A program made the translations under genes and the position numbers. From NCBI RefSeq assembly GCF_032302195.1, contig NZ_CP135275.1:7089001-7153000 (forward strand): 64,000 nucleotides of DNA. Direction: 5' to 3'. This document shows positions 23,661 to 32,425 of this stretch, piece by piece (the stretch's first letter is position 1; the number at the start of each line of letters is the position of its first letter). The notes under the pieces are model-generated. The model did not search any database. It was not told the DNA's origin and worked only from the letters and a program-made list of their open reading frames with translations. This DNA comes from Paenibacillus sp. MMS20-IR301 (GTDB lineage Bacteria > Bacillota > Bacilli > Paenibacillales > Paenibacillaceae).

Positions 23661-23703
23661 AAAAAGCCCCCCTCACGCTTCGACGAGAAACGCGTGGGGG
23701 GCT
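23661..23703. terminator. Bidirectional terminator between the hypothetical gene and SASP
   Basis: AGCCCCCC...CACGC pairs with GCGTG...GGGGGCT. An A5 run on the left gives a T run on the reverse strand, so it serves the SASP gene best. Confidence 0.8.
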
Positions 23704-23761
23704 GTGAAGCTGCTCGGCCTAAGTCTTGCGGCTTGGCCGGATACTTATGATAAGGCTGTTA

Positions 23762-23995
23762 CTACGAACGACCGGACAGTTGTTGCTCTGCCAGCTGCAC
23801 CAGACGTTTGGTGATATATCCTCCCAAAGAACCGGTTTCGCGGGAAGTGTAGTTCCCATAATAACCGTCAGCCGGAATCGTTACTCCAAGCTCCTGTGCT
23901 GCTTCATATTTCAACTGCTGCAGCGCTGCATTCGCTTGTGGAACGACCAGGTTGTTAGAACGGCTACCACGACCTTGTTGACCTGCTTGACCCAT
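23762..23995 (-). CDS. Alpha/beta-type small acid-soluble spore protein
   Basis: This 77-residue DNA-binding protein coats spore DNA and protects it from UV and heat. The central family signature is clear: [20 protein letters not shown], then ELGV, the protease site region and [19 protein letters not shown]. The Gln/Gly/Ser-rich head is normal for the family. The ATG at 23995 follows GGAGGTGA. A sigma-G-type promoter lies upstream, so expression in the forespore is expected. It is monocistronic, with a strong terminator after it. Confidence 0.96.
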   Translation of the reverse strand: MGQAGQQGRGSRSNNLVVPQANAALQQLKYEAAQELGVTIPADGYYGNYTSRETGSLGGYITKRLVQLAEQQLSGRS

Positions 23996-24026
23996 GTTTG
24001 TTCACCTCCTTCGCCCGTTGTGAAGA

Positions 24027-24056
24027 TAGTATGAGCGCTGTGGGGAGATTTCATGC
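24027..24056 (-). promoter_or_regulatory. Sigma-G-like promoter of the SASP gene
   Basis: On the reverse strand, GCATG (24052-24056) and CATACTA (24027-24033) are separated by 18 bases. This matches the forespore consensus (GnATR, CATnnTA). Confidence 0.7.
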
Positions 24057-24099
24057 ACAGATTTCGAAGGTTCAAAGGCTGGTAATTATATGAAATTTA

Positions 24100-25071
24100 T
24101 CAGCGGGGATAAATCAGCTGCAGGCTGCTGCCAAGGGCCAGTGTCTGTCCCGGTTCAAGCGTGATCAGCCCGGTGAAGGAAGCATCCTTCGGCAGGTTTG
24201 GCGCATCCGGCAGCCAGGTGTACGGCTCGGCGCATAGGTACTGGTCTGCTTCGCCTTTAGTATAGAGAACCCAGTGGCGGAACAAGTCCTTATCTACCGT
24301 ATAACGGATTCCGTAGCCGTCGTCACGCATCAATAGGGCCTCAGCAGGCTGTTCATCTGCAGTGCGCAGGACCGTATCCATATTCAAGCCTTTCAGATTC
24401 AGGCTGCGGTTCAGGGCATCCAGTTCACCGAGCGGCAACAGGTTGCCGCTGGTCAGAAGCTCATCATTCAGCTCATAAACGGCTTGGACCGGAAGGGTGA
24501 CCGACCAGCGCTCAGGTGTACCGTCAAGCATGAACCAGGTATGATAACCAATGCCAAACGGGATGCGCGCTTTGCCCAGATGGGTAACTCTCAGCGTCTG
24601 CTCCAGCCGGTTATCCTGCAGCCGGAAGGTCATCTCAAATTTGAGCGGCTCCGGGAATTGCCTGATCCATTCTGCATCATCAGTAGTAATGAACTCGGTT
24701 GTTACCGCGCAGCCTTCCTCGTCCTCTTCAATGTCGCTGACACACCAGGATTGCGTGCGGTGCAGGCCGTGGATATGATGTCCGTCTGCAGTATTCCGGT
24801 CGAACTGGTAGCTTGTGCCTTCGAACTGGAATTGTCCGCCGCGGATGCGGCCGGGCGGTACAAGCAGCGGAATGCCGAAATGATAAGGCTTCTGCAGATA
24901 CAGAGCCAAGTCGCTTTCATCCGGCTGGCGCAGGATTTGCCGCTCCTCCTTGCGGTCCCACAGGGAAATTACGTTGTTCCCCAGCCGGGGTAAAAGCGTG
25001 ACTTCCAGCTCATGGCTATGCAAAATATATGTATCATACCCGTTCCATTGCCCTTTGGTCACCTGTTTCAT
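24100..25071 (-). CDS. Aldose 1-epimerase family protein
   Basis: This 323-residue cytosolic beta-sandwich enzyme interconverts sugar anomers. Features are LPRLGNNVISLWD near the N-terminus, GIPLLVPPGRI, the conserved His in HIHGLHRTQSW, a second His in IPFGIGYHTWF and a Glu near CAEPYTW. The ATG at 25071 is preferred over an upstream in-frame start because AAAGGAG lies before it. The exact sugar is unknown; several family members prefer sugars other than galactose. It is divergent from the T-box leader of trpS. Confidence 0.87.
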   Translation of the reverse strand: MKQVTKGQWNGYDTYILHSHELEVTLLPRLGNNVISLWDRKEERQILRQPDESDLALYLQKPYHFGIPLLVPPGRIRGGQFQFEGTSYQFDRNTADGHHIHGLHRTQSWCVSDIEEDEEGCAVTTEFITTDDAEWIRQFPEPLKFEMTFRLQDNRLEQTLRVTHLGKARIPFGIGYHTWFMLDGTPERWSVTLPVQAVYELNDELLTSGNLLPLGELDALNRSLNLKGLNMDTVLRTADEQPAEALLMRDDGYGIRYTVDKDLFRHWVLYTKGEADQYLCAEPYTWLPDAPNLPKDASFTGLITLEPGQTLALGSSLQLIYPR

Positions 25072-25157
25072 GAGAGATATGCTCCTTTGATAAGCTGTAA
25101 TCAGATCATACACGAATATCCTTATCATACCAGATTTAATCCGCAGTGGTTAGGGAT

Positions 25158-25186
25158 TTGACAACTTCCCTGACTCGCACTATGAT
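25158..25186 (+). promoter_or_regulatory. Sigma-A promoter of trpS
   Basis: TTGACA (25158-25163), a 17-base spacer and TATGAT (25181-25186) sit just upstream of the T-box leader. Confidence 0.85.
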
Positions 25187-25189
25187 TGA

Positions 25190-25480
25190 GGCATCAATGA
25201 ATGACAACAACGTGATGACAGGGACAAGTAGGCAGAGAATGCATCTTCCAGAAAGCCGGTGGCTGATGTGAACCGGTGATGTACCTTTGACCGAATGGAC
25301 CCTCGAGCGCCGCGCTCGAACGGGCTGTAACAGCCTTCAGTAGACCGGCCGGCTCTTCCCCGTTAACGGAAGCCAAGGCTGCTTGCCATCTTGTCGGTTA
25401 GGCATTTAGCAGCGAATAAGGGTGGTACCACGGTCTCACGTCCCTTGCGGATGTGGGGCCTTTTTGCGTACTGCGTTAGC
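25190..25480 (+). ncRNA. T-box riboswitch, tryptophan type
   Basis: The leader contains the T-box AGGGTGGTACCACG (about 25420-25433), stem I with AGAAAGCCGGTGGCTGATGTG and a likely TGG specifier in CGAATGGACC (about 25292-25301). The 3' end forms a GGTCTCACGTCC/GGATGTGGGGCC terminator with a T run (about 25432-25465). Uncharged tRNA-Trp would favour the antiterminator and allow trpS expression. The specifier was assigned by position, not by folding software. Confidence 0.92.
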
Positions 25481-25507
25481 TGGAATAATGATATGGAGGG
25501 TATAATA

Positions 25508-26497
25508 ATGGCTAAAAAAGTATTGTCGGGCATTCAGCCCAGCGGTTCACTCACACTTGGGAATTACATCGGGGCGATCAAGAATTTCGTGAAACTGCAG
25601 AAGGAATATGAGTGCTTCTTCATGGTAGTGGATCTGCATGCAATAACGGTTGCCCAGGAACCGGCTGCACTCCGGGAGAATTCTGAATCAGTAGCAGCGC
25701 TGTACCTGGCGGCAGGCATTGATCCGTCGATTGCGCATGTCTATATGCAGTCCCATGTGCCTCAGCATGCGGAGCTGGGCTGGATGATGACTACGCTGAC
25801 CGCGATGGGCGAGCTGGAGCGGATGACCCAGTTCAAGGATAAATCAGCGGGAAAAGAATCCGTCGGGGCCGGGCTGTTCGTGTACCCGTCACTGATGGCT
25901 GCAGACATCCTGGTCTATAACGCTGATCTGGTACCGGTGGGTGAAGACCAGAAGCAGCATCTGGAGCTGACCCGTGACCTGGCCGGACGCTTCAACCACC
26001 GGTTCGGCGACTTCTTCACGATTCCGGAGCCTTATATCCCGGAAGTTGGGGCACGGATTATGTCTCTTGACGATGGTACCAAAAAAATGAGCAAAAGCGA
26101 TCCGAATGCCGGCAGCCGAATCGGCCTGCTTGACCCGCCGGATGTAATCCGCAAAAAAATCAGCCGGGCGACAACCGACTCCGGGCGTGAAGTTATATTC
26201 GATCCGGCGAACAAGCCGGAAATCAGCAACCTGATGAGCATCTACGCCGAATGTTCAGGAATGAGCCTGCAGCAGATTGCCGACAAGTATGAAGGACAGA
26301 TGTACGGCGGGTTCAAAAAAGATCTGGGGGAAGTGGTCGTTTCCCTGCTTGAACCGATCCAGCAAAGATACTATGAAATCCGCAGCTCCGGCACGCTGGG
26401 CGATATTCTCGCCCAAGGTGCCGAAAGTGCGCGCAGCAATGCTGCCAAGACGCTGGAAGGTGTCAGAGAACGGATGGGCTTCCTGCCCTACCGTTAA
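25508..26497 (+). CDS. trpS: Tryptophan-tRNA ligase
   Basis: This class I aminoacyl-tRNA synthetase charges tRNA-Trp. It is 329 residues from the ATG at 25508, which follows TGGAGGG; a longer frame from 25391 would run out of the T-box terminator and is rejected. The HIGH-like motif is PSGSLTLGN at 11-19, and KMSKS is at 193-197. Expression is controlled by the upstream T-box. Its stop overlaps the stop of a small convergent gene. Confidence 0.97.
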   Translation: MAKKVLSGIQPSGSLTLGNYIGAIKNFVKLQKEYECFFMVVDLHAITVAQEPAALRENSESVAALYLAAGIDPSIAHVYMQSHVPQHAELGWMMTTLTAMGELERMTQFKDKSAGKESVGAGLFVYPSLMAADILVYNADLVPVGEDQKQHLELTRDLAGRFNHRFGDFFTIPEPYIPEVGARIMSLDDGTKKMSKSDPNAGSRIGLLDPPDVIRKKISRATTDSGREVIFDPANKPEISNLMSIYAECSGMSLQQIADKYEGQMYGGFKKDLGEVVVSLLEPIQQRYYEIRSSGTLGDILAQGAESARSNAAKTLEGVRERMGFLPYR

Positions 26498-26685
26498 GCA
26501 GAAGGCAGCTTGCTCTCGGCCTTGCGTCTGATTCTGGCTTTGAGGATAAAGCCCCAGCCGATGTTAAGCACGCACAGCGCGCCCAGAATTAATGCCTGCC
26601 AAATATTATAGCTGATGGACATGGAGGCTGCGGTTAGTAGAAGAATTGAAGAGCAGGCGAACCATAGTGACAGACCTTTACCCAT
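26494..26685 (-). CDS. Small membrane protein, 63 residues
   Basis: ATG 26685 follows AAAGGAAGG. The product has two hydrophobic helices (LWFACSSILLLTAASMSI and IWQALILGALCVLNIGWGF) and a basic tail (KARIRRKAESK), giving a hairpin membrane topology. Its TAA overlaps the trpS stop on the other strand. No family is recognised. Confidence 0.6.
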   Translation of the reverse strand: MGKGLSLWFACSSILLLTAASMSISYNIWQALILGALCVLNIGWGFILKARIRRKAESKLPSA

Positions 26686-26724
26686 ATGTTCCGGCCTTCC
26701 TTTCTGCTGCGACAGCGGTGAATG

Positions 26725-26760
26725 AATCCCGTAATGCCTTTTGGCATTGCGGGATTTTTT
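26725..26760 (+). terminator. Terminator downstream of trpS, beyond the convergent small gene
   Basis: AATCCCG-t-AATGCC pairs with GGCATT-g-CGGGATT, followed by six T residues. It faces the trpS direction but lies past the whole small gene, so trpS transcripts would be antisense to that gene. Confidence 0.75.
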
Positions 26761-26767
26761 AGAAAGA

Positions 26768-26807
26768 TAACTTCGAAGCCAAAGCCCCACTTTGTGGGGT
26801 TGTATGC
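26768..26807 (+). repeat. Dispersed repeat, family 2, copy 2
   Basis: CTTCGAAGCCAAAGCCCCAC followed by TTTGTGGGGTTGT contains the hairpin CCCCAC/GTGGGG. It shares about 30 bases with copies at 19145 and 48261. Confidence 0.75.
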
Positions 26808-26917
26808 GATACTGAATGTAACCGCTTTATGGTGATTGTGCCTTATGCAGCGCCGGGCGTCAAGGGGCTCATCGCTGGAAGTCAGGCTCAGTTCCAGGGC
26901 GTAAAACCGGACCAATG

Positions 26918-26946
26918 AAAAAAGACACCCGCCGGAAGCGGGTGCC
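26918..26946 (-). terminator. Terminator after the YfhP-like gene
   Basis: On the reverse strand, GGCACCCGC pairs with GCGGGTGTC, followed by TTTTTT. Confidence 0.85.
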
Positions 26947-26966
26947 TGATGCGGGTCTGGTCCAGG

Positions 26967-27971
26967 CTACAGCTTGACTGTGCCGGGATCAATGGCGAAG
27001 CGTTCATCCAGCTTTTCACTGCTGAGCCAGCCTACATAAGTATTCAGCGGATGATAGTCATTATCCATTACCAGCACGGCAACAAACGGGAATTGCTTGC
27101 GGTGTAAATAACGGACATCCCCCCAGCGTACAATATAACCAGAGGACAGCTCTTCGACTTCCGCGACAGCATAGGAGGTAAAGTACAGAAAAGCCTGAAT
27201 ATCCGGATGCGACTTAGAGTGTTCTACAGCGGGGTGAGTGGAGCACACCGCATGCTTGAACCATTCCAGCTTGCCGTTGTTCAGCAGGCCGACATTGTAG
27301 CTGCCATCCGGCTTCGCTTTAACTACATTCCAGCGCGTAGGTGAAATGGTAGGAATTACGTAATAACGGTCACCGGCATCATGATGGATATCCTTATTCT
27401 TAATGTTCCGGGTGATGCGTGCATGCACCAGTGTCCGCCAGATGTAGTAGAGGATGATACTGGCATACAAAGTGATGAACAGAGGGGCCGGCGGCACAAT
27501 TCCGCCGATCCAGAGAATAATCGCTGCCGCATGGCTGCCGAAGATAAACGGGTCAAAGATGTGGATGATGTTCCAGGCAATCCATTTCTCCGTGAACGGA
27601 CGTGCCGCCTGGGTACCATACGTATTGAACAGGTCAGAGAACACATGGACAGCGACACCAATGAAGCTCCAAAGGGCAATATGGCTAAGCGCATGGAGAT
27701 CGGTGAAGCCGAAGAGCGGACCTATAACCAGTGTGATCAGAGCCGGCCAGAGCACTAAAAAAGGCAGCGAATGGGTTATCCCGCGGTGGTTGCGGATGTA
27801 GACCGCATTGTTCTTGAGGCGTAGCGCTGTATCGGCATCCGGTGCCTGCGAAGCCAGAACAGTGGCAACCATCACAGCACCGGCCAGTGTCCCGTGGGAG
27901 GCGACGGCCGGGTCAACGAAGGACAGTCCGGCGAGTCCAAGTCCCATAACAAAATGTGTAGCAGTATCCAT
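26967..27971 (-). CDS. YfhP-like membrane metal-dependent hydrolase family protein
   Basis: This 334-residue membrane protein of the DUF457/YdjM-type family is close in layout to Bacillus YfhP. It begins MDTATHFVMGLGLAGL and carries the family motif NHRGITHSLPF (about 62-72), DADTALRLKN and a further HVFSDLFNTYG, whose His and Asp residues probably bind metal. About five helices occupy the first 190 residues. A soluble C-terminal domain of 140 residues follows. The ATG at 27971 follows AAAGGAG. The physiological substrate is unknown. It is divergent from ctaB. Confidence 0.82.
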   Translation of the reverse strand: MDTATHFVMGLGLAGLSFVDPAVASHGTLAGAVMVATVLASQAPDADTALRLKNNAVYIRNHRGITHSLPFLVLWPALITLVIGPLFGFTDLHALSHIALWSFIGVAVHVFSDLFNTYGTQAARPFTEKWIAWNIIHIFDPFIFGSHAAAIILWIGGIVPPAPLFITLYASIILYYIWRTLVHARITRNIKNKDIHHDAGDRYYVIPTISPTRWNVVKAKPDGSYNVGLLNNGKLEWFKHAVCSTHPAVEHSKSHPDIQAFLYFTSYAVAEVEELSSGYIVRWGDVRYLHRKQFPFVAVLVMDNDYHPLNTYVGWLSSEKLDERFAIDPGTVKL

Positions 27972-28096
27972 AGGTCAGATCTCCTTTGTACGGAAGTTCT
28001 CTATTAATAACTACCCAATTTTACGTTCAGTTATTTAAGGGCAGGAAATAAATATTGTCACGTAATTGTCGAATTGATGAACATCATGGTCAATGA

Positions 28097-28126
28097 TTGT
28101 CAAAGTCTTTCGGAGTTTGCTATGAT
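28097..28126 (+). promoter_or_regulatory. Sigma-A promoter of ctaB-SCO
   Basis: TTGTCA (28097-28102) and TATGAT (28121-28126) are separated by 18 bases, about 100 bases before the ctaB start. Confidence 0.7.
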
Positions 28127-28226
28127 AAAGTTAACAGCGGAGCGGTAACATTATCCTGTATTAACCAGGGCGTTATCCGGTCTCCAGCGGAGCGTAAGAA
28201 GTCCCTTAGAAGGAGGAACACCATAC

Positions 28227-29159
28227 GTGGACAATCAATTAAGATATCAAGCTTCTTCCGATTCCGCATCAACGTCTGCCAAATCCCCGCAGGAAGGTGC
28301 GGGCTGGCGTGACTTTATTACGGTAACGAAACCCGGCATTATCCGGTCCAATCTGATCGCTGCCTTTGCAGGGTACTGGGTTGCGTCAGGCTGGGAGGTA
28401 CAGTACGGGCGCCTGCTGCTCACGCTGCTCGGCACTATGCTAGTGATGGCCTCGGCCTGTGTTTTCAATAATTACTTCGACCGTGACCTCGACATGAAGA
28501 TGGAGAGAACACGCGAGCGCGGACTTCCGACAGGCAGACTGAAGCCGGGAACGGTGCTGGCCTACGGGATCAGCCTGGGAATTGCCGGGCTGGCTGTACT
28601 CTTTGCCTTCTGCGGCGTGCTGGCCGGTATATTCGGCATCGTGGGCATGTTCGTATATGTTGTAGTGTACACCCTTTGGCTCAAAAGAACTTCAACCTGG
28701 AGCACCTCGGTGGGAGCCATCTCCGGTGCCATGCCGCCGGTCATCGGTTATGTGGCAGTTACCGGAACTGTAGATCTCGGCGCCTGGCTGTTGTTTGCAA
28801 TGCTCTTTCTATGGCAGCCGCCGCATTTCTGGGCGCTTGGCATCCGCCGCAAAGAGGAATACAGGGCAGCAGGGTTTCCGCTATTACCCGTAGTGAAGGG
28901 GACCCGCCGGACCAAATTCCAGATGATTCCTTATGTGGCGCTGCTGCTTCCGGTTCCGGTGCTGATGTATGCTTATGGTTATGCAGGGATCTTTTATCTG
29001 ATTATCTCAATGGCATTATCCATTGCCTGGCTCTACCTAACTTTAATCGGATTTAAAGCGAAGGATGATGATGCCTGGGCGAAGAAAAACTTCTTTTTCT
29101 CCATTAATTATTTGACGTTAAGCCTGATTGCTCTGGTACTGAATACGATTCACGGCTAA
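28227..29159 (+). CDS. ctaB: Protohaem IX farnesyltransferase (haem O synthase)
   Basis: This 310-residue membrane prenyltransferase adds farnesyl to haem B to make haem O for cytochrome oxidase. The UbiA-type motif NNYFDRDLDMKMERT is at about 85-99, with a second Asp-rich motif in the KRTSTWSTSVGAISG-to-KAKDDDAW part. About eight membrane helices are visible. The GTG start at 28227 follows AAGGAGG. The SCO gene starts 41 bases downstream, so the two form an oxidase-biogenesis operon. ctaA, for the next step, lies 12 kb away. Confidence 0.95.
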   Translation: MDNQLRYQASSDSASTSAKSPQEGAGWRDFITVTKPGIIRSNLIAAFAGYWVASGWEVQYGRLLLTLLGTMLVMASACVFNNYFDRDLDMKMERTRERGLPTGRLKPGTVLAYGISLGIAGLAVLFAFCGVLAGIFGIVGMFVYVVVYTLWLKRTSTWSTSVGAISGAMPPVIGYVAVTGTVDLGAWLLFAMLFLWQPPHFWALGIRRKEEYRAAGFPLLPVVKGTRRTKFQMIPYVALLLPVPVLMYAYGYAGIFYLIISMALSIAWLYLTLIGFKAKDDDAWAKKNFFFSINYLTLSLIALVLNTIHG

Positions 29160-29200
29160 AGGAACTCCGTATAGTGCTCTGAAAATGGGGAGGGCGATCT

Positions 29201-29818
29201 GTGCAGACCTTGAAACGTTATAAATGGACGTGGCTGCTGCTTCTGCTGGCAGTGATCATGGCGGCCTATCTGGCATTCCAGTCGTTTGGGTGGAAAGAGG
29301 AGAAGCTGCCGGTTATCGGTAAGGTGCAGGACTTTTCACTGGAAAATGTGGATGGAACCCGGGTAAGCCTGGCGGATACCGCAGGCAAAGTGCGGCTGGT
29401 GTATTTCTTTTTCACCGAATGCCCCGATGTATGCCCGATTACGACCTACATGCTATCACAGACGCAGGATTTGCTGATAAAGGACGGCAGTTTCGGCAAG
29501 GATGTCGAGTTCGTCTCCATTTCCTTTGACCCTGATAAGGATACGCGGGAGGCCATCCAAACGTTCGCCGACAAATTCCATGCCGATTACAATGGCTGGT
29601 ATTTCCTGCGCGGCGGACAGGAGGAGATCCGTAAGCTGGCTGCAGAATCCTTCAAGATTCTGATCTATGGTAACAACAAGGAGAATTTCGCCCATGCCAA
29701 TCTGATCGGTCTGGTTGACCGGGAGAATAAGTTGCGGGGACTGTACGATGCCGGTGATACGGACAATATAACGCCGGAGTTTCTGGCTAAGACGCTTAAG
29801 AAGCTGGCCCGGGAGTAA
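29201..29818 (+). CDS. SCO1/SenC copper chaperone
   Basis: This 205-residue membrane-anchored thioredoxin-fold protein delivers copper to the CuA site of cytochrome c oxidase. An N-terminal helix (residues 9-28) anchors it outside the membrane. The copper ligands are Cys74 and Cys78 in CPDVCP and His165 in NFAHANLIG. The GTG at 29201 follows GGGAGG. It shares an operon with ctaB and ends in a strong terminator. Confidence 0.93.
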   Translation: MQTLKRYKWTWLLLLLAVIMAAYLAFQSFGWKEEKLPVIGKVQDFSLENVDGTRVSLADTAGKVRLVYFFFTECPDVCPITTYMLSQTQDLLIKDGSFGKDVEFVSISFDPDKDTREAIQTFADKFHADYNGWYFLRGGQEEIRKLAAESFKILIYGNNKENFAHANLIGLVDRENKLRGLYDAGDTDNITPEFLAKTLKKLARE

Positions 29819-29860
29819 GCTGCGGATATTTAATTCATAGTGTGAAATACAGGATAAGCG

Positions 29861-29916
29861 AAACGCCCTGCAGGATTCCTCCAAGTGATCAAGGAGCATC
29901 CGGCAGGGCGTTTTTG
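29861..29916 (+). terminator. Terminator after the ctaB-SCO operon
   Basis: AAACGCCCTGC pairs with GCAGGGCGTTT around an inner GGA/TCC arm, followed by TTTTT. The A-rich left side may also serve the reverse gene. Confidence 0.88.
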
Positions 29917-29920
29917 TTAT

Positions 29921-30250
29921 TTATTTGATAATGAACTCCTCAAGCCCCGCTTTCTCAAGCTGTGTAATGTTGTATTCATCAGGAGTGCCCTCAACCCCGG
30001 CATATCCTTTACGTGTATACAGATGAACTGCATCAGGGAAGGCATCACGCAGCACCCCGCGGATTTTTTTGCCTGAGCTGTCATTATCCATATAAAGATA
30101 CACTTCCCCGTCTCTGACCGTTTTCTTCAGCGTTTCCAGCTTGAGTGTATTCAGAGTGCCGAATGTGCACAGAATGTCGACCTCTGGCCTGAGCAGACGC
30201 CTCAGCCGGCTGCGGTCATTTTTGCCTTCGACAATAATAGTGATGGACAT
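29921..30250 (-). CDS. Toprim domain protein (YusF / RNase M5-like)
   Basis: This 109-residue protein is little more than one Toprim domain. IIVEGKNDRSRLRRLL gives the conserved Glu near residue 8, YMDNDSSGKKIR gives the Asp-x-Asp near residue 54, and the C-terminal GVEGTPDEYN resembles RNase M5. It is shorter than true RNase M5 (about 180 residues) and lacks its second domain, so it is more like YusF. It is probably cytosolic and metal-dependent, acting on nucleic acid. The ATG follows GGGAGCTGAG. Confidence 0.8.
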   Translation of the reverse strand: MSITIIVEGKNDRSRLRRLLRPEVDILCTFGTLNTLKLETLKKTVRDGEVYLYMDNDSSGKKIRGVLRDAFPDAVHLYTRKGYAGVEGTPDEYNITQLEKAGLEEFIIK

Positions 30251-30394
30251 ATGTGCTCAGCTCCCGGATCGTAAGTTGGTATGACGATATTGTACCTAAG
30301 GAGCGCTGATTTTAACAGCTGGAAGAGCATTATGTATTCATTCCCCGGGAAATGTCGTAAAATAACCCCGCAATGCGGGGCCTTAGCTCTATGC

Positions 30395-30452
30395 AAAAAA
30401 AACGCCGGACCGCCGGCAAGCTCCCGGGAGGGCAGTTGCGGCGCTTGCCGGC
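30395..30452 (-). terminator. Terminator after the MFS gene
   Basis: GCCGGCAAGC (30412-30421) and GCTTGCCGGC (30443-30452) form a perfect 10-bp stem. A run of eight T residues follows on the reverse strand. A smaller CCCCGC/GCGGGG hairpin at about 30365-30380 lies beyond. Confidence 0.85.
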
Positions 30453-30468
30453 GAATACGGCACGGGAA

Positions 30469-31641
30469 TCAGGCGGCATGGCTGTTTAAGTCGGAGCGGT
30501 AAGAAGCCAGCCTACCGGAGCTTGCCGGCGGGAGCAGCAGAAGAGCGGTCATCAGCAGAAGGAAGGCGATGAAGTAAGGCGAGACATAATCCCGCAGCTG
30601 GCCGGCCGCGACCGGACCGGCAAAAGCGCCGAGTGACATGGCGATGGACTGCAGCGAGAAGGTGCGGCCCATCCGGCCGGCGCCTCCGAGACTGATGAAC
30701 AATGAAGCCATAGCCGGGAATAACACGCCTTTGGCTGCGCCAAGTATGAATAGAATCATTCCGGCCGGGATACTGCGGAAGGCGGCAAGTGCGAAGAAGC
30801 AGACGGCCATCCCAAGCAGCGCACATGCAATGCGGATGCCCGGTGCCAGCCGGTTCAGGAAGAACAGGCTCAGCGTCAGAAGCGCACCGAGACTGAGCAG
30901 TGACAGCAGAATGCCGGTAGAGATTATCCCGCTTCCGCCGCCTCCCTGGGACAGCGGAAGCTCGAAGAAGAGCACGCCCTGGGAGCAGGATACGAAGAAG
31001 GGCAGCAGGTAATAGCGCTTGGAGACAGGCTTCGCCGGTGCCTCCGGCTTTCCGGGTTGCTCCGGCTTCACCGGCTTGTACAGAGCAGTTCCGGGCAGAT
31101 GCCTTGGCACGCTAAAGAACGCCATGACCCCCGTGAAGATCAGCAGCCAGCCCAGGGTGCTGAAAGTACCCGAGTACCCGGCTTTAGCAACAATGAACGC
31201 GCCGGCTGCGGGTGAGACGACCGAGGCCAGGGTGTGGATGATCCCGTGGCCGGACATGTACTTACCCTGGGTCACCGTGTCAGACGAGAGGGAGGCCAGC
31301 AGGGTCATGCAGGCAGGCGAGAGGAATGCCAGCGCGAAGCCGCTTGCTGCCCGCAGCAGCAGCAGATGCCACGGCAGCTGTGCATGAGCCTGGAGCAGCA
31401 GGATTATTCCGGCTGCTGTCAGCGCAAAGACGATGTACCGGCGGCTGCCGTTACGGTCGACCAGCACACCGGCCAGCAGGTTGCCGGGGAGGTGGGTCAG
31501 CGAATACATTCCCATCATCCAGCCGATGAAGGCTGGTCCTGCTCCCAGAGAGATGGCAAACGGTGTCAGAATAGGATACTGGGCATGGAGATCAAAGAAG
31601 GCAAGAAACAGAAACAGATACAGCCACAGCGCGGTTTTCAC
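30469..31641 (-). CDS. Major facilitator superfamily transporter
   Basis: This is a 390-residue membrane transporter with about 12 helices. The first-half cytosolic loop motif is seen in GVLVDRNGSRRYIVF, a variant of the MFS motif A. A Pro/Lys-rich loop (KPVKPEQPGKPEAPAKP) separates the two six-helix halves near residue 195. The GTG at 31641 is preferred over the GTG at 31650 because GGAG is correctly spaced. The substrate cannot be inferred; the fold resembles drug or sugar exporters. It is single, with a strong terminator. Confidence 0.85.
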   Translation of the reverse strand: MKTALWLYLFLFLAFFDLHAQYPILTPFAISLGAGPAFIGWMMGMYSLTHLPGNLLAGVLVDRNGSRRYIVFALTAAGIILLLQAHAQLPWHLLLLRAASGFALAFLSPACMTLLASLSSDTVTQGKYMSGHGIIHTLASVVSPAAGAFIVAKAGYSGTFSTLGWLLIFTGVMAFFSVPRHLPGTALYKPVKPEQPGKPEAPAKPVSKRYYLLPFFVSCSQGVLFFELPLSQGGGGSGIISTGILLSLLSLGALLTLSLFFLNRLAPGIRIACALLGMAVCFFALAAFRSIPAGMILFILGAAKGVLFPAMASLFISLGGAGRMGRTFSLQSIAMSLGAFAGPVAAGQLRDYVSPYFIAFLLLMTALLLLPPASSGRLASYRSDLNSHAA

Positions 31642-31867
31642 GGAATGCACCTCCAGATTGGCGGCCAGCTGTCCAGGTTGGGTAACGGGTTCATGCGGAA
31701 GAAACGGCCTACTTGTACTTTACGTGACCCGCAGGGGGCTTATACCATATTATTGCTGCTCAGCAATCTTTAAGTACCGGGGCCGCGCAAGTTATCGGGC
31801 TTCTCTTGGCCAATCCCTGTATGAAGATCTGCTATCCGGCAACCATGAATTATAGAGGGCATTCATG

Positions 31868-31873
31868 TATAAT
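31868..31873 (+). promoter_or_regulatory. -10 element upstream of the small membrane protein/transglutaminase genes
   Basis: TATAAT at 31868-31873 is preceded by TG, with TGAATT 16 bases upstream as a weak -35. Confidence 0.4.
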
Positions 31874-31918
31874 AATTATTATTCATAAAATAGTGGTGAA
31901 AATTGCGATAGGGGTGTT

Positions 31919-32371
31919 GTGAAATTGATGGATCCTGAAGTGTGGTCACAGTTTATCAGAGAGAATTGGCTAGTCATTGTCATTGCGCTTGTCCTGCTGT
32001 TTGCGGTAATTAATCTCGTTAAGACTGTGGTGAAATGGGCAATCGTAATCCTTATCGTTGTAGGGCTGTTCATCTATAGCGGAGTCACAATGGATCAGAT
32101 TGGCGACGCTGTGAACAAGGTAGCGGACGGAACGGTTAACACGCTGAAGAGCGAAGCCCAGGAAGTTATGCTTAAAGAGGCGAAGGAGGCCGTGTACACT
32201 TCGAACGGGAACGGCACCTTCACCATTACAACTCCCAATCTGGAAGTGAAGGGTGCGGCCGGCGAGGATAAGGTTGAGGTGACCTTCCGTGGGGTCAGCC
32301 TTGGCAAGTGGAGTGTTACGGATACGACCAAGACCTTTATTGATGAAGCACGGAAGCAGGCCGGCAAATAA
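31919..32371 (+). CDS. Membrane-anchored hypothetical protein, 150 residues
   Basis: Two adjacent hydrophobic helices (about 17-35 and 38-56: WLVIVIALVLLFAVI, WAIVILIVVGLFIYSG) are followed by an extracytosolic or cytosolic domain of about 90 residues. That domain is first helical (DQIGDAVNKVADGTVNTL), then beta-rich (GTFTITTPNLEVKG). The start is GTG 31919 or ATG 31928; both lie after GGGG. It sits 54 bases before the transglutaminase gene and is probably co-transcribed with it. The family is not recognised. Confidence 0.68.
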   Translation: MKLMDPEVWSQFIRENWLVIVIALVLLFAVINLVKTVVKWAIVILIVVGLFIYSGVTMDQIGDAVNKVADGTVNTLKSEAQEVMLKEAKEAVYTSNGNGTFTITTPNLEVKGAAGEDKVEVTFRGVSLGKWSVTDTTKTFIDEARKQAGK

Positions 32372-32425
32372 GTGCGCAGTAATGCCGGCTGAGAAGATTG
32401 AGCTGGACGCGGAAGGAGGGGGAAT

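Noticed and set aside
25391..25507. N-terminal extension of trpS
   Set aside because: These codons lie in the T-box antiterminator/terminator region. The internal ATG at 25508 has a ribosome site and matches the known start of the family.
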